From assembly GCF_001424345.1 (NCBI RefSeq), contig NZ_LMPF01000003.1, positions 284 to 64,283 of the forward strand: 64,000 nucleotides of DNA, read 5' to 3'. Source of the DNA: Burkholderia sp. Leaf177 (GTDB lineage Bacteria > Pseudomonadota > Gammaproteobacteria > Burkholderiales > Burkholderiaceae). The notes under the pieces are model-generated. The model was not told the origin of the DNA. It made no database searches and saw only the letters and a list, made by a program, of their open reading frames with translations. This document shows positions 8,160-16,542 of the stretch, in pieces. Within the stretch, counting starts at the first letter, position 1, and the number at the start of each line of letters is the position of its first letter. Made by a program: the position numbers and the translations under genes.

Positions 8160-8819
8160 CTAAATCTTCGGCAGTTCTTTTTTCTGCGCGTCCATGAACG
8201 CGAGCCGGTCGGTAGTCACTTTCTGTGCGGCCGGCCGTTCCCCCACGCGCTTGTTGTGCGCCTTCCAGTCGATCCCCGCTTCCAGCAGGAAATCCGCGCC
8301 ATAAACTGCCTTCGTCGTCAGCCCGATGAGCGGCAAATTCACGAACGCACTGACATCGGCGATACTGAAGGTCGTGCCGAGCGCATAAGGCTCGAACTTC
8401 GCAATCCGCTTGAGTCCCGCGATGCCGTGACGAAGCCTTTTGTCTGCGCGCGCTTTTGTGTAATCGGTGACAGTGCCGCCAAAAAACGCCTGTTTGTACA
8501 GATCGCGCGCAACCAGTTCCAGGTGCAATTCGATGAACACAATCATCTCGCGCTCCTTGGCGGCCTTGAACGGATCGGCGGAAAAGATGGGCTTGTCCGG
8601 GTACGCGCTCGCCAGATACTCGATGATCACTTGCGACTCGCACAACGACCCGTCTTCGGTCTCGATATACGGAACCTTGCCAAGCGGCGACAACGCGAGC
8701 GTCGCTTCATCCTGACCGAAATTGGCGCGCACTTCCTCGAACGCGATGCCATGTTCGAGCAGCACGAATTTCACCTTGTTCACGTAATTGGACAGCGGAA
8801 AACCATACAACTTGAGCAT
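8160..8819 (-). CDS. Glutathione S-transferase family protein
   Basis: 219 residues from the ATG at 8819, with a GGAG ribosome site upstream. The N-terminal thioredoxin-like half (MLKLYGFPLSNYVNKVKFVL) holds the glutathione site: LGKVPYIETEDG contains the cis-proline and SLCESQVIIEYL the gamma-glutamyl contact. The C-terminal helical half follows from about residue 85 with the SIADVSAFV motif. Ser11 or Tyr13 probably activates the thiol. Cytosolic detoxification or stress role; substrate unknown. It diverges from the 3-hydroxyacyl-CoA dehydrogenase gene, sharing a 119-bp promoter region that contains a palindrome. Confidence 0.9.
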   Translation of the reverse strand: MLKLYGFPLSNYVNKVKFVLLEHGIAFEEVRANFGQDEATLALSPLGKVPYIETEDGSLCESQVIIEYLASAYPDKPIFSADPFKAAKEREMIVFIELHLELVARDLYKQAFFGGTVTDYTKARADKRLRHGIAGLKRIAKFEPYALGTTFSIADVSAFVNLPLIGLTTKAVYGADFLLEAGIDWKAHNKRVGERPAAQKVTTDRLAFMDAQKKELPKI

Positions 8820-8894
8820 TACAAGATCTCCAGTAACGTCTTTGATTTTTAAGTAAGCCAGACAATCGACGGCCATGTGGGCCACCTCACTAAC

Positions 8895-8908
8895 AGCACG
8901 ACCGTGCT
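8895..8908. promoter_or_regulatory. Palindromic operator-like site in a divergent promoter region
   Basis: AGCACG (8895-8900) and CGTGCT (8903-8908) form an inverted repeat with a 2-bp centre. It lies between the divergent glutathione S-transferase and 3-hydroxyacyl-CoA dehydrogenase genes, about 30 bp before the latter's start. Its position suits a dimeric repressor, but no local regulator is encoded beside it. Confidence 0.35.
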
Positions 8909-8938
8909 AATCTAGCAAAATAAGGAGTGAGACACATC

Positions 8939-10480
8939 ATGAGTTTTCGCGACACAGAAATTCGAACGTTAGGCGTGGTGGGCAGCGGCGCAATGGGGCG
9001 TGGTATTGCGCAGATCGCCGCGACGGGCGGTCTGACCGTGCGTCTCTACGATGCCAACCACCAAGCCATCACGGCCGCGCGCGAGTTCCTCGCCGATACC
9101 CTGAACAAACTCGCAGCAAAAGGCAAGCTCACCGAAGCCGAAGCGCACGACGCTTTAGCGCGGATTCATGCGGCCGACGCGATCACCGATCTCGCGGATT
9201 GCGATGTCGTGATCGAAGCGATCGTGGAGAAGCTCGACGTCAAGCGCGAGTTGTTCCGCGAGCTGGAAGACATTGTTCGCGACGACTGCATCCTCGCGTC
9301 GAACACGTCCTCGCTGTCCATTACCGCGATCGCCGCCGGATGCACAAAACCCGAGCGCGTGGTCGGCCTGCACTTCTTCAATCCCGTGCCGCTAATGAAA
9401 GTGGTCGAGGTAATCGACGGCTTGCGAGGCGACCCCGCAGCCGGCGACGCGCTCATGGCGCTCGGCAGTCAGATGGGCCACACGCCGGTGCGCGCGAAGG
9501 ACATGCCTGGGTTTATCGTGAATCACGCTGGGCGCGGCATGAATACCGAAGGCCTGCGGGTTGCGAGTGAAGGCGTGGCGAGTTTCGTGGATATCGACCG
9601 GATCATGCGCGAGCAAGCCGGCTTCAGGCTCGGGCCGTTCGAGTTGCTCGATCTGACCGCGCTTGACGTGTCGCATCCGGTGATGGAATCGATCTATCAC
9701 CAGTTTTATGAAGAACCCAGGTTCACGCCTTCACCAATAACCGGTACGCGGCTCGCGGGCGGTTTGATCGGGCGCAAGGTTGGCGAAGGTTTCTATAAGT
9801 ATGTCGATGGCAAGCAGCAGGCGCCCGAAGAAGCACCCGCGCCAACCGCGTTGCCGCGTCGCGTCTGGGTGAGCCGCGCGTCGGTCCATGCACGCGAGGA
9901 CGTGTTCCGGCTGATCGCGAAGATGGAAACGAACGTGACCATCGATACCGGCGGGACGCCCGCGCCGGATTCGCTGATCATCGTCACGCCGTTCGGCTAC
10001 GATGCAACCACGGCGTGCTTTGCGGAGAAGCTGGATGCAACGCGCACGGTTGCCATCGACACACTCTTCCCGCTCGCCGACGCCGCCCGCCGCACCATCA
10101 TGACAACGCCCGCGACCACGGCCGAGTTCCGCGACGCCGCGCACGCCCTCTTCGCTTTCGATGGCGTTCCCGTCACCGTGATCCGCGATTCCACCGGGTT
10201 CGTAGCGCAGCGCGTGGTGGCGACCATCGTGAATATTGGTTGCGATATCGCGCAGCAACGCATCGCGACGCCCGCCGATATCGATCTCGCCGTGACGCTC
10301 GGCCTCGGTTATCCGCGCGGTCCGCTCGCGCTCGGCGATGCACTCGGCGCGACGACCATCCTGACCATCCTGCGCAATATCCAAAGCGTGCTGGGCGATC
10401 CGCGATATCGGCCGTCGCCCTGGTTGACGCGTCGCGCGCAACTCGGCCTGTCGCTTACCTTCGACGAGGCCGCACAATGA
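8939..10480 (+). CDS. 3-hydroxyacyl-CoA dehydrogenase (PaaH/FadB2-like, two-module)
   Basis: 513 residues; ATG at 8939 with AAGGAG at 8922-8927. It oxidises (3S)-3-hydroxyacyl-CoA to 3-ketoacyl-CoA with NAD+. A Rossmann motif GVVGSGAMGRGIAQ starts at residue 12. The catalytic region has ASNTSSLSI and HFFNPVPLMKVVEVI with the active-site His. A 3HCDH C-terminal domain runs to about 290 and a second partial one covers 330-513, the long form typical of PaaH-like enzymes. First gene of a tightly coupled operon: its stop overlaps the enoyl-CoA hydratase start by ATGA. Phenylacetate genes proper (paaABCDE) are not in the window, so general beta-oxidation is as likely. Confidence 0.92.
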   Translation: MSFRDTEIRTLGVVGSGAMGRGIAQIAATGGLTVRLYDANHQAITAAREFLADTLNKLAAKGKLTEAEAHDALARIHAADAITDLADCDVVIEAIVEKLDVKRELFRELEDIVRDDCILASNTSSLSITAIAAGCTKPERVVGLHFFNPVPLMKVVEVIDGLRGDPAAGDALMALGSQMGHTPVRAKDMPGFIVNHAGRGMNTEGLRVASEGVASFVDIDRIMREQAGFRLGPFELLDLTALDVSHPVMESIYHQFYEEPRFTPSPITGTRLAGGLIGRKVGEGFYKYVDGKQQAPEEAPAPTALPRRVWVSRASVHAREDVFRLIAKMETNVTIDTGGTPAPDSLIIVTPFGYDATTACFAEKLDATRTVAIDTLFPLADAARRTIMTTPATTAEFRDAAHALFAFDGVPVTVIRDSTGFVAQRVVATIVNIGCDIAQQRIATPADIDLAVTLGLGYPRGPLALGDALGATTILTILRNIQSVLGDPRYRPSPWLTRRAQLGLSLTFDEAAQ

Positions 10481-11268
10481 GCGCCGAATTACTCTCTGCG
10501 CGCCCGGCCGAAAGCGACACCACACTCGTGCTGAAGCTGTCCAACCCGGGCGCGCGCAACGCATTGCACCCGGACATGTACGCAGCCGGGATCGAGGCAA
10601 TGAACACAGCCGAGCGCGATACGTCCGTGCGTGCAATCGTCCTGACCGGCGCCGACAACTTCTTTTGCGCCGGCGGCAATCTCAACCGTCTGCTTGAAAA
10701 CCGCGCGAAGGATCCATCGGTGCAGGCGGCGAGCATCGACATGCTGGGCGAATGGATCGTGGCGCTGCGCTCGTCCACCAAACCGGTGATTGCTGCCGTG
10801 GAAGGCGCGGCCGCGGGCGCCGGCTTTTCATTGGCTTTGGCGTGCGACCTGCTGGTTGCCGCCGATGACGCCAAGTTCGTCATGTCGTACGCGCGCGTTG
10901 GCCTCACGCCCGATGGCGGCGGTTCGTGGTTTCTGACGCGCGCTTTGCCACGCGCGCTCGCCACCGAAATCCTGCTGGAAGCGAAACCGGTTGGCGCCAC
11001 GCGTTTGCACGATGTCGGCGTAGTCAATCGCGTGACAAAACCCGGCGCCGCGCTCGATACCGCCATCGCCTGGGCCGATGAACTCGGTCGCATGGCGCCG
11101 AAAGCGCTGGCGCAAATCAAGACGCTGATTGCATCGGCGGAAACGCAATCGCTCGCCGAACAACTCGATGCCGAACGCGATGGTTTTGTCGACGCGCTTT
11201 ACAACGGTAACGCGCATGAAGGCATCAACGCGTTCCTCGAAAAGCGGCCACCGCTCTACAAATCATGA
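10477..11268 (+). CDS. Enoyl-CoA hydratase/isomerase family protein
   Basis: 263 residues. The start is fixed by the ATGA overlap with the dehydrogenase stop at 10477-10480. Crotonase fold: the oxyanion-hole segments are FFCAGGNLNRL (about residues 64-74) and EGAAAGAGFSLALACD (about 109-124). The usual second catalytic Glu region reads YARVGLTPDGGGSWFL. Such proteins hydrate 2-enoyl-CoA or isomerise double bonds; relatives in Burkholderia are also annotated as an alternative oxepin-CoA hydrolase, which I cannot decide here. Works with the preceding dehydrogenase in beta-oxidation. The next gene also overlaps by ATGA, so translation is coupled across three genes. Confidence 0.9.
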   Translation: MSAELLSARPAESDTTLVLKLSNPGARNALHPDMYAAGIEAMNTAERDTSVRAIVLTGADNFFCAGGNLNRLLENRAKDPSVQAASIDMLGEWIVALRSSTKPVIAAVEGAAAGAGFSLALACDLLVAADDAKFVMSYARVGLTPDGGGSWFLTRALPRALATEILLEAKPVGATRLHDVGVVNRVTKPGAALDTAIAWADELGRMAPKALAQIKTLIASAETQSLAEQLDAERDGFVDALYNGNAHEGINAFLEKRPPLYKS

Positions 11269-11990
11269 CGACAGCCTACGAACTTCCCAAACGCCGCCGC
11301 ATCTTTTTGATGCGTCACGGCGACGTCACGTATTTCGATGCAACCGGCCGCGCCATCGATCCAATCAACGTGCCGCTCAACGAGCGCGGGCGCGACGAAG
11401 CCACTGCGGCCGGACGCGCGTTCGAGGCTCAGCAGATTCGCTTCGATAAAGTCATTGTCAGCGGTCTGCCCAGAACACGCGAGACGGCACAGCGCGTGCT
11501 GGCTGAAACGGCACAGGAAATCGAAATCGATGTCTGGCCCGAGTGGGAAGAAATTCGCGGCGGTCGGTTGAGCAACCTGCCGCCGGAAGATTTCGAGCGC
11601 GCGTTTCTCAGCGTGTTCGATGGCATCGTGCCCGAGACAACAGCTTTTCTCGGCGGCGAGACTATCGGCGAATTGATGGATCGCGTGGTGCCGCCGCTGC
11701 AGCGTCTGCGCGACGATGCATCGTGGGATACGGCGTTGCTCGTGCTGCACGGCGGCGTCAACCGCGCGTTGTTATCGCACGCAATCACGGGCGGCGGACG
11801 GATGTTTTTCGGGCATTTATCGCAGACGACGGGTTGCATCAACGCGCTCGACGTCGGCGACAAACCCGGCGACTGGGTCATCCGCGCGCTGAATCACTCG
11901 CCGCCCTCGCCGCTTCACGCAAGCGTCCGCAACACGACCATGGAATTGCTCTACGAACAATTCGTGCGGTACACGTCGGTTCTGAAGTAA
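11265..11990 (+). CDS. Histidine phosphatase family protein (phosphoglycerate mutase-like)
   Basis: 241 residues; start at the ATGA overlap with the hydratase stop. The catalytic RHG motif is at residues 17-19 (FLMRHGDV), with SGLPRTRETA and the acid EEIRGG following, and the second catalytic His in VLHGGVNRALL near residue 162. All active-site residues look intact. Family members dephosphorylate small metabolites through a phosphohistidine. Translational coupling to acyl-CoA genes and the nearby kinase suggest a substrate in the same pathway, but that is inference. Cytosolic; no signal peptide. Confidence 0.88.
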   Translation: MTTAYELPKRRRIFLMRHGDVTYFDATGRAIDPINVPLNERGRDEATAAGRAFEAQQIRFDKVIVSGLPRTRETAQRVLAETAQEIEIDVWPEWEEIRGGRLSNLPPEDFERAFLSVFDGIVPETTAFLGGETIGELMDRVVPPLQRLRDDASWDTALLVLHGGVNRALLSHAITGGGRMFFGHLSQTTGCINALDVGDKPGDWVIRALNHSPPSPLHASVRNTTMELLYEQFVRYTSVLK

Positions 11991-12069
11991 ACCAGCGTGC
12001 AGCAATAACAGCGCTTCGAGGCGCGACGCCGCTGCCCACGAGATACACCCAAAACCGCAGGAGACAACG

Positions 12070-13170
12070 ATGACTGCAAACGACGCGCCCTCGCCGGAAC
12101 AGCAGGATTTCTCGGCGTTCGAAGGAACGCGGCCCGTCAACGAGCGGCAACAGTTCGATGTGCCGGCGTTATCGGCGTGGCTCGAAACACATATCGACGA
12201 TTTCGCCGGACCTGTGAGCGTCGAGCAATTTGCCGGCGGCCAGTCCAATCCCACCTTCAAACTGATCACGCCTGCACGCAGCTATGTGATGCGATCCAAG
12301 CCGGGTCCGGCGGCGAAGCTGTTGCCGTCGGCGCATGCGATCGATCGCGAATATCGCGTGATGGACGCGCTTGCAGACACGGACGTGCCCGTCGCGAAAA
12401 TGTTCGCGCTGTGCGATGACGAGAGCGTGATCGGCCGCGCGTTCTACGTGATGGAGTTCATCGAGGGACGCGTGTTGTGGGATCAGGCGCTGCCGGGCAT
12501 GACACCCGCCGAGCGCGGCGCCATTTACGATGAGACGAATCGCGTGATCGCGGCGTTGCATTCGGTGGATATCGCGCGAGCGGGTCTCGAAACCTACGGC
12601 AAGCCCGGCAATTATTTCGAGCGCCAGATCGGCCGATGGAGCAAGCAATACGTTGCATCGGAAACCGAACCCATTGAAGCGATGAACAAGCTGATCGAAT
12701 GGCTGCCGCAGCACATCCCGCGCGGCGGCGAAAGCGTATCGATCGTTCACGGCGACTTCCGGCTCGACAATTTGATCTTCCACCCAACGGAGCCGCGCGT
12801 GCTCGCCGTGCTCGACTGGGAACTTTCAACGCTCGGCGATCCGCTCGCCGACTTCGCGTATCACTGCATGGCATGGCACGTCGATCCGACGCAATTTCGC
12901 GGCATCGGCGGGCTCGACTGGGCGGCGCTCGGCATTCCCGACGAACAAACCTACGTCGCGCGATATCTCGAACGCACCGGCCTGAAAATCCAGGGCGACT
13001 GGAATTTTTATCTCGCCTACAACATGTTCCGGATCGGCGCGATTCTGCAGGGAATCATGAAGCGTGTGAGCGAAGGCACGGCGGCGAGTGCGCAAGCTAT
13101 CGACGCAGGCAAACGCGCTCGGCCAATGGCCGAACTCGCGTGGAAATACGCGCAGAAAGTGACCGGATAA
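12070..13170 (+). CDS. APH-fold phosphotransferase, ACAD10/11- or LvaA-like
   Basis: 366 residues; AGGAG lies about 10 bp before the ATG. It has the aminoglycoside-phosphotransferase kinase fold: nucleotide-binding loop FAGGQSNPTF (about 54-63), catalytic loop HGDFRLDN at 227-234 with base Asp229, and metal-binding Asp249 in VLDWELSTLGDP. In mammalian ACAD10/11 this kinase domain is fused to an acyl-CoA dehydrogenase. In Pseudomonas LvaA a separate kinase phosphorylates 4-hydroxyacyl-CoA. Here an acyl-CoA dehydrogenase gene follows by 25 bp, supporting the same reaction pair. It is not a likely antibiotic-resistance enzyme. Confidence 0.88.
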   Translation: MTANDAPSPEQQDFSAFEGTRPVNERQQFDVPALSAWLETHIDDFAGPVSVEQFAGGQSNPTFKLITPARSYVMRSKPGPAAKLLPSAHAIDREYRVMDALADTDVPVAKMFALCDDESVIGRAFYVMEFIEGRVLWDQALPGMTPAERGAIYDETNRVIAALHSVDIARAGLETYGKPGNYFERQIGRWSKQYVASETEPIEAMNKLIEWLPQHIPRGGESVSIVHGDFRLDNLIFHPTEPRVLAVLDWELSTLGDPLADFAYHCMAWHVDPTQFRGIGGLDWAALGIPDEQTYVARYLERTGLKIQGDWNFYLAYNMFRIGAILQGIMKRVSEGTAASAQAIDAGKRARPMAELAWKYAQKVTG

Positions 13171-13195
13171 GAGCCATTAGAAATCAGGAGACGAG

Positions 13196-14410
13196 ATGAA
13201 CTTCGACTACACGCCGAAGGTGCAGGAGTTGCGCCACAAGCTGACCGCTTTCTTCGATGAACATATCTATCCGAACGAACGCGCATTCAATCAGGAGATC
13301 GCGGCGAACCGTGCAAAAGGCGACGCGTGGATTCCGCTTGATCTGATCGAAACGCTCAAGCAGAACGCGCGCGATGCCGGCCTGTGGAACCTCTTCCTTC
13401 CCGAATCGGGGCGTGGCGCGGGTTTGAGCAATCTGGAATACGCGCCGCTTTGCGAGATCATGGGACGCGTTCCGTGGGCGCCCGAAGTCTTTAATTGCGG
13501 CGCGCCGGATACGGGCAACATGGAAACCATCGAACGTTATGGCAGCGACCAGCAAAAGCAGCAATGGCTGGAACCGCTGCTGCAAGGCGAAATTCGTTCG
13601 GCGTTCCTGATGACGGAGCCTGACGTGGCTTCGTCGGATGCAACAAACATTCAATGCAGCATCGTGCGCGATGGCGATAGCTACGTGATCAACGGGCACA
13701 AATGGTGGTCGTCGGGCGCGGGCGATCCGCGTTGCAAGGTGTATATCGTGATGGGCAAGACCGATCCCGAGGCCCCGAAACATCAGCAACAATCGATGAT
13801 TCTCGTTCCTGCGGATTCATCCGGTATCACGGTGCATCGGCCGCTTTCGGTGTTCGGTTACGACGACGCCCCGCACGGCCACATGGATATCACGCTCGAG
13901 AACGTGCGCGTGCCGGCATCGAATGTATTGCTGGGCGAAGGGCGCGGTTTCGAAATTGCGCAAGGACGTCTCGGACCGGGACGCATTCATCATTGCATGC
14001 GGTTAATCGGACTAGCCGAACGCGCGCTTGAACTGATGTGCAAACGAACATCGCAACGCGTCGCGTTCGGCAAACCGATTGCCGCGCACGGCGTGACGCA
14101 GGAACGCATTGCTGAAGCGCGAATCATGATCGAACAGGCGCGCTTGCTGACGCTGAAAGCTGCTTACATGATGGACACTGTCGGCAACAAGGGCGCGCGC
14201 GGCGAGATCGCGATGATCAAGGTCGTCGCGCCGAACATTGCGTGTCAGGTCATTGATTGGGCAATTCAGGCCCACGGCGCTGGAGGCGTGTCGGACGATT
14301 TCCCGCTGGCCTACGCGTATGCGCACGCGCGGACTTTAAGACTCGCCGATGGCCCCGACGAAGTGCATCGAAATGCTATCGCAAAACTTGAATTGGCCCG
14401 GTACGCATAA
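13196..14410 (+). CDS. Acyl-CoA dehydrogenase (ACAD11/LvaC-like)
   Basis: 404 residues; CAGGAGACGAG precedes the ATG. Acyl-CoA dehydrogenase layout: N-terminal helices 1-120; [15 protein letters not shown] near 137-151, the FAD/substrate signature; the middle beta domain [10 protein letters not shown]; and C-terminal helices with [15 protein letters not shown] and [10 protein letters not shown] near the end. Members of this branch pair with an APH-like kinase, which lies directly upstream, and are thought to remove the 4-phosphate of a 4-phosphoacyl-CoA to give an enoyl-CoA. Likely last gene of the operon: a 12-bp inverted repeat follows and the next genes converge. Confidence 0.9.
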   Translation: MNFDYTPKVQELRHKLTAFFDEHIYPNERAFNQEIAANRAKGDAWIPLDLIETLKQNARDAGLWNLFLPESGRGAGLSNLEYAPLCEIMGRVPWAPEVFNCGAPDTGNMETIERYGSDQQKQQWLEPLLQGEIRSAFLMTEPDVASSDATNIQCSIVRDGDSYVINGHKWWSSGAGDPRCKVYIVMGKTDPEAPKHQQQSMILVPADSSGITVHRPLSVFGYDDAPHGHMDITLENVRVPASNVLLGEGRGFEIAQGRLGPGRIHHCMRLIGLAERALELMCKRTSQRVAFGKPIAAHGVTQERIAEARIMIEQARLLTLKAAYMMDTVGNKGARGEIAMIKVVAPNIACQVIDWAIQAHGAGGVSDDFPLAYAYAHARTLRLADGPDEVHRNAIAKLELARYA

Positions 14411-14425
14411 GCGTTGAATGAATGC

Positions 14426-14458
14426 GGTGACTTCTTCGATGTCTATGAAGAAGTCACC
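14426..14458. terminator. Hairpin between convergent operons
   Basis: GGTGACTTCTTC (14426-14437) pairs exactly with GAAGAAGTCACC (14447-14458) around a 9-nt loop. It separates the acyl-CoA dehydrogenase gene (+) from the MaoC gene (-). No long T-run, but stem strength and position suggest a shared terminator. Confidence 0.6.
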
Positions 14459-14471
14459 CGAACCGCACGGC

Positions 14472-14924
14472 TTAGAAATAATGCCGGGTAATGAACTCGG
14501 CGACACAAACCGGCTTTTCAACGCCTTCTTTCTGCACGGTCACGCGCCAGATGACCTGCACACCGCCCTGCTCAACGTCGGTTACTTTTTCAGCAAGAAA
14601 GCGTGCTCTTAGTTTCGAGCCCACCAAAACCGGTGACATGAACCGAACCTTGTTCGTGCCGTAATTCACGCCGAGTTTTTGCTGGAGAGGAACGCACTCC
14701 TCAAGCCATTTCGGCACGAGTGCCAGCGTCAAAAACCCGTGTGCAATCGGTCCGCCGAACGGCGATTCTTTCTTTGCGCGTTCGACATCGACGTGAATCC
14801 ATTGATGATCGTCAGTCGCATCCGCGAACCGGTTCACCCGCGACTGATCTATTTCCAGCCACGCGCTCACATACTCCTCGCCGCCTTCCGCGGCCTTCAC
14901 ATTCGCTGAAGAGGCGAGCGTCAT
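14472..14924 (-). CDS. MaoC family dehydratase, second of a pair
   Basis: 150 residues; start fixed by an ATGA overlap with the upstream MaoC gene at 14921-14924. Single hot-dog domain with the R-hydratase catalytic signature: FADATDDHQWIHVDVERA (catalytic Asp and His about residues 36-43) and FGGPIAHGFLTLALVP. Such enzymes hydrate (2E)-enoyl-CoA to (R)-3-hydroxyacyl-CoA. Both catalytic residues are present here. Overlap with another small MaoC gene suggests they make a heteromeric hydratase or act on successive intermediates. Confidence 0.88.
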   Translation of the reverse strand: MTLASSANVKAAEGGEEYVSAWLEIDQSRVNRFADATDDHQWIHVDVERAKKESPFGGPIAHGFLTLALVPKWLEECVPLQQKLGVNYGTNKVRFMSPVLVGSKLRARFLAEKVTDVEQGGVQVIWRVTVQKEGVEKPVCVAEFITRHYF

Positions 14925-15379
14925 TGCGTGTTTCCCGGATGGCGAAGTCCGAATATCGCGGCGGAATCGACTGTCAAAACCAGTTCGCCGTTCTGGTTGT
15001 ATGCCTCCCAACGCGTGCCGACAATGCCACGATCCGGCTTGCTCTCCGACACACGTTTGCTCAGCACGCGCACCGTCAGCCGAACGGTGTCATTCACGCG
15101 AACCGGCTTGAGCCAGCGGATGTTATCGAGTCCGGGCGAGCCCATCGATGTCGAATCGGCCAGCATGTCGCGCACGAGAATGCCCATCATCGCAGAACAG
15201 GTGTTCCATCCGCTCGCGACCAAACCGCCGAACGGCGACGCTTCGCCGCCCGCTTCGCTCAAGTGAAATGGCTGCGGATCATAACGTCCGGCGAATTCGA
15301 TGATCTCCTCTTTCGAAAACGTGTGAGCGCTGAGCTCGGCCACGTCCCCAACGTTGAAATCCTCATAGCTGAATGTCAT
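14921..15379 (-). CDS. MaoC family dehydratase, first of a pair
   Basis: 152 residues; AAAAGGAGAACAGG precedes the ATG. Hot-dog domain resembling MaoC: FAGRYDPQPFHLSE corresponds to the catalytic Asp-His region and ASPFGGLVASGWNTCSAMMG to the central helix. Here the normally conserved AHG is ASGW, and the pattern is closer to the acyl dehydratase/thioester-binding branch. The gene overlaps the next MaoC gene by ATGA and follows an acyl-CoA dehydrogenase gene by 31 bp, so all four leftward genes are probably one operon. Confidence 0.87.
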   Translation of the reverse strand: MTFSYEDFNVGDVAELSAHTFSKEEIIEFAGRYDPQPFHLSEAGGEASPFGGLVASGWNTCSAMMGILVRDMLADSTSMGSPGLDNIRWLKPVRVNDTVRLTVRVLSKRVSESKPDRGIVGTRWEAYNQNGELVLTVDSAAIFGLRHPGNTQ

Positions 15380-15410
15380 CCCTGTTCTCCTTTTATGATG
15401 CGTCGATTAT

Positions 15411-16532
15411 TTAGACGTCAGTTTCGGCGAATCCCGGCAGTGATGCAAACCGCGCCAGATGATGATCGACGTCGCCCAACGTAGTCTCGATGATCGACAA
15501 GCGCTTGAACCAGTGCGCCGCCGCGACTTCGTTCGTGACGCCCATGCCGCCGTGAAGCTGCACGGCTTGTTGGCCGACGAATCGCGCCGCCTGACCTACG
15601 CGTGCCTTCGCAGCGGAGACGGCGCGACGGCGTTCGTCGCCGTCATCGCTCGTGTAACGCGCGGCGGCAAGATACGTGATCGAACGTGCTTGTTCGGCGT
15701 GAATCAGCATCTCCACCATGCGATGCTGCAACGCCTGGAAACGCGCGATTGGCGTGCCGAACTGCTTGCGCTCCTTCGTGTATTCCACGGTTGCGTGGTT
15801 CAGCGCATCAAGCACGCCGACGGCTTCGGCGCAAAGCAGGAACGTGGCGTAATCGGCGATATGTTCGAGCGTCGCGGCGCCGGTTTGTGCATCGCCTAGA
15901 CGTGTGGCCGGCGTGGCCGCAAATTTCAAGGTCGCGGCGCGTTGCCCATCGATCGTCCGATATTCGATGATTTCCACATTGGCGGCGTCACGCGCGATCG
16001 CGAACAGCGCAACCTCGCCGTTCAGCCGCGCGGGCACGATCCACAGATCGGCTTGCGCGCCGTGCTGAACCAGCGATTTCTCGCCGCTCAATGAAAATTG
16101 ATCGCCGCGGGATTGCGCGATGGTGTCGATGGAAAAAAGATCGTATCGTGCACGCGGTTCATGGAATGCCACGGCAAGTTTGATTTCACCTGCGGCTGCG
16201 CGCTCGAGCAAACCAAAAGCGGTTTGATCGCCCACAAGCCGCAACGCTTCGATACCCACTGCCGTCGCCCAATACGGCTCGACGACCAGCGCGCGCCCGA
16301 GTTCCTGCATGACCACGAGCATATCGACCGGACCGCCATCGAAACCGCCCTGCGCTTCCGGCGCGGGCAATGCCGTCAGGCCTAATTCAGTGAACGCGGT
16401 CCAATGGTTTGCATCGACACCTTCCTTCGATGCCACGATTTTCTGGCGCGCGTCGAACGTATATTCCTTGTCGAGATAGCGGCGCAAGGCATCACGGAAC
16501 TGCTGTTGTTCATCGGTGAAATTGAAGTCCAT
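15411..16532 (-). CDS. Acyl-CoA dehydrogenase, second of a pair
   Basis: 373 residues; TGTGAGGAGC lies upstream of the ATG. Shorter than usual. The N-terminus (FNFTDEQQQFRDALRRYL) is normal, but the middle domain is weakly conserved and lacks a clear T(E)P(x)GSD FAD signature (EPRARYDLF). The C-terminal part has AVQLHGGMGVTNEVAAAHW, which contacts FAD across a dimer interface. This asymmetry relative to the partner gene 10 bp upstream suggests a hetero-oligomer in which the two chains complement each other, as with ChsE1-ChsE2 of steroid degraders. Substrate unknown. Confidence 0.9.
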   Translation of the reverse strand: MDFNFTDEQQQFRDALRRYLDKEYTFDARQKIVASKEGVDANHWTAFTELGLTALPAPEAQGGFDGGPVDMLVVMQELGRALVVEPYWATAVGIEALRLVGDQTAFGLLERAAAGEIKLAVAFHEPRARYDLFSIDTIAQSRGDQFSLSGEKSLVQHGAQADLWIVPARLNGEVALFAIARDAANVEIIEYRTIDGQRAATLKFAATPATRLGDAQTGAATLEHIADYATFLLCAEAVGVLDALNHATVEYTKERKQFGTPIARFQALQHRMVEMLIHAEQARSITYLAAARYTSDDGDERRRAVSAAKARVGQAARFVGQQAVQLHGGMGVTNEVAAAHWFKRLSIIETTLGDVDHHLARFASLPGFAETDV

Positions 16533-16542
16533 GTGCCGCTCC

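Noticed and set aside
12070..13170. Aminoglycoside resistance gene
   Set aside because: The APH fold is shared, but the neighbour is an acyl-CoA dehydrogenase and the sequence resembles ACAD10/11 and LvaA kinases.
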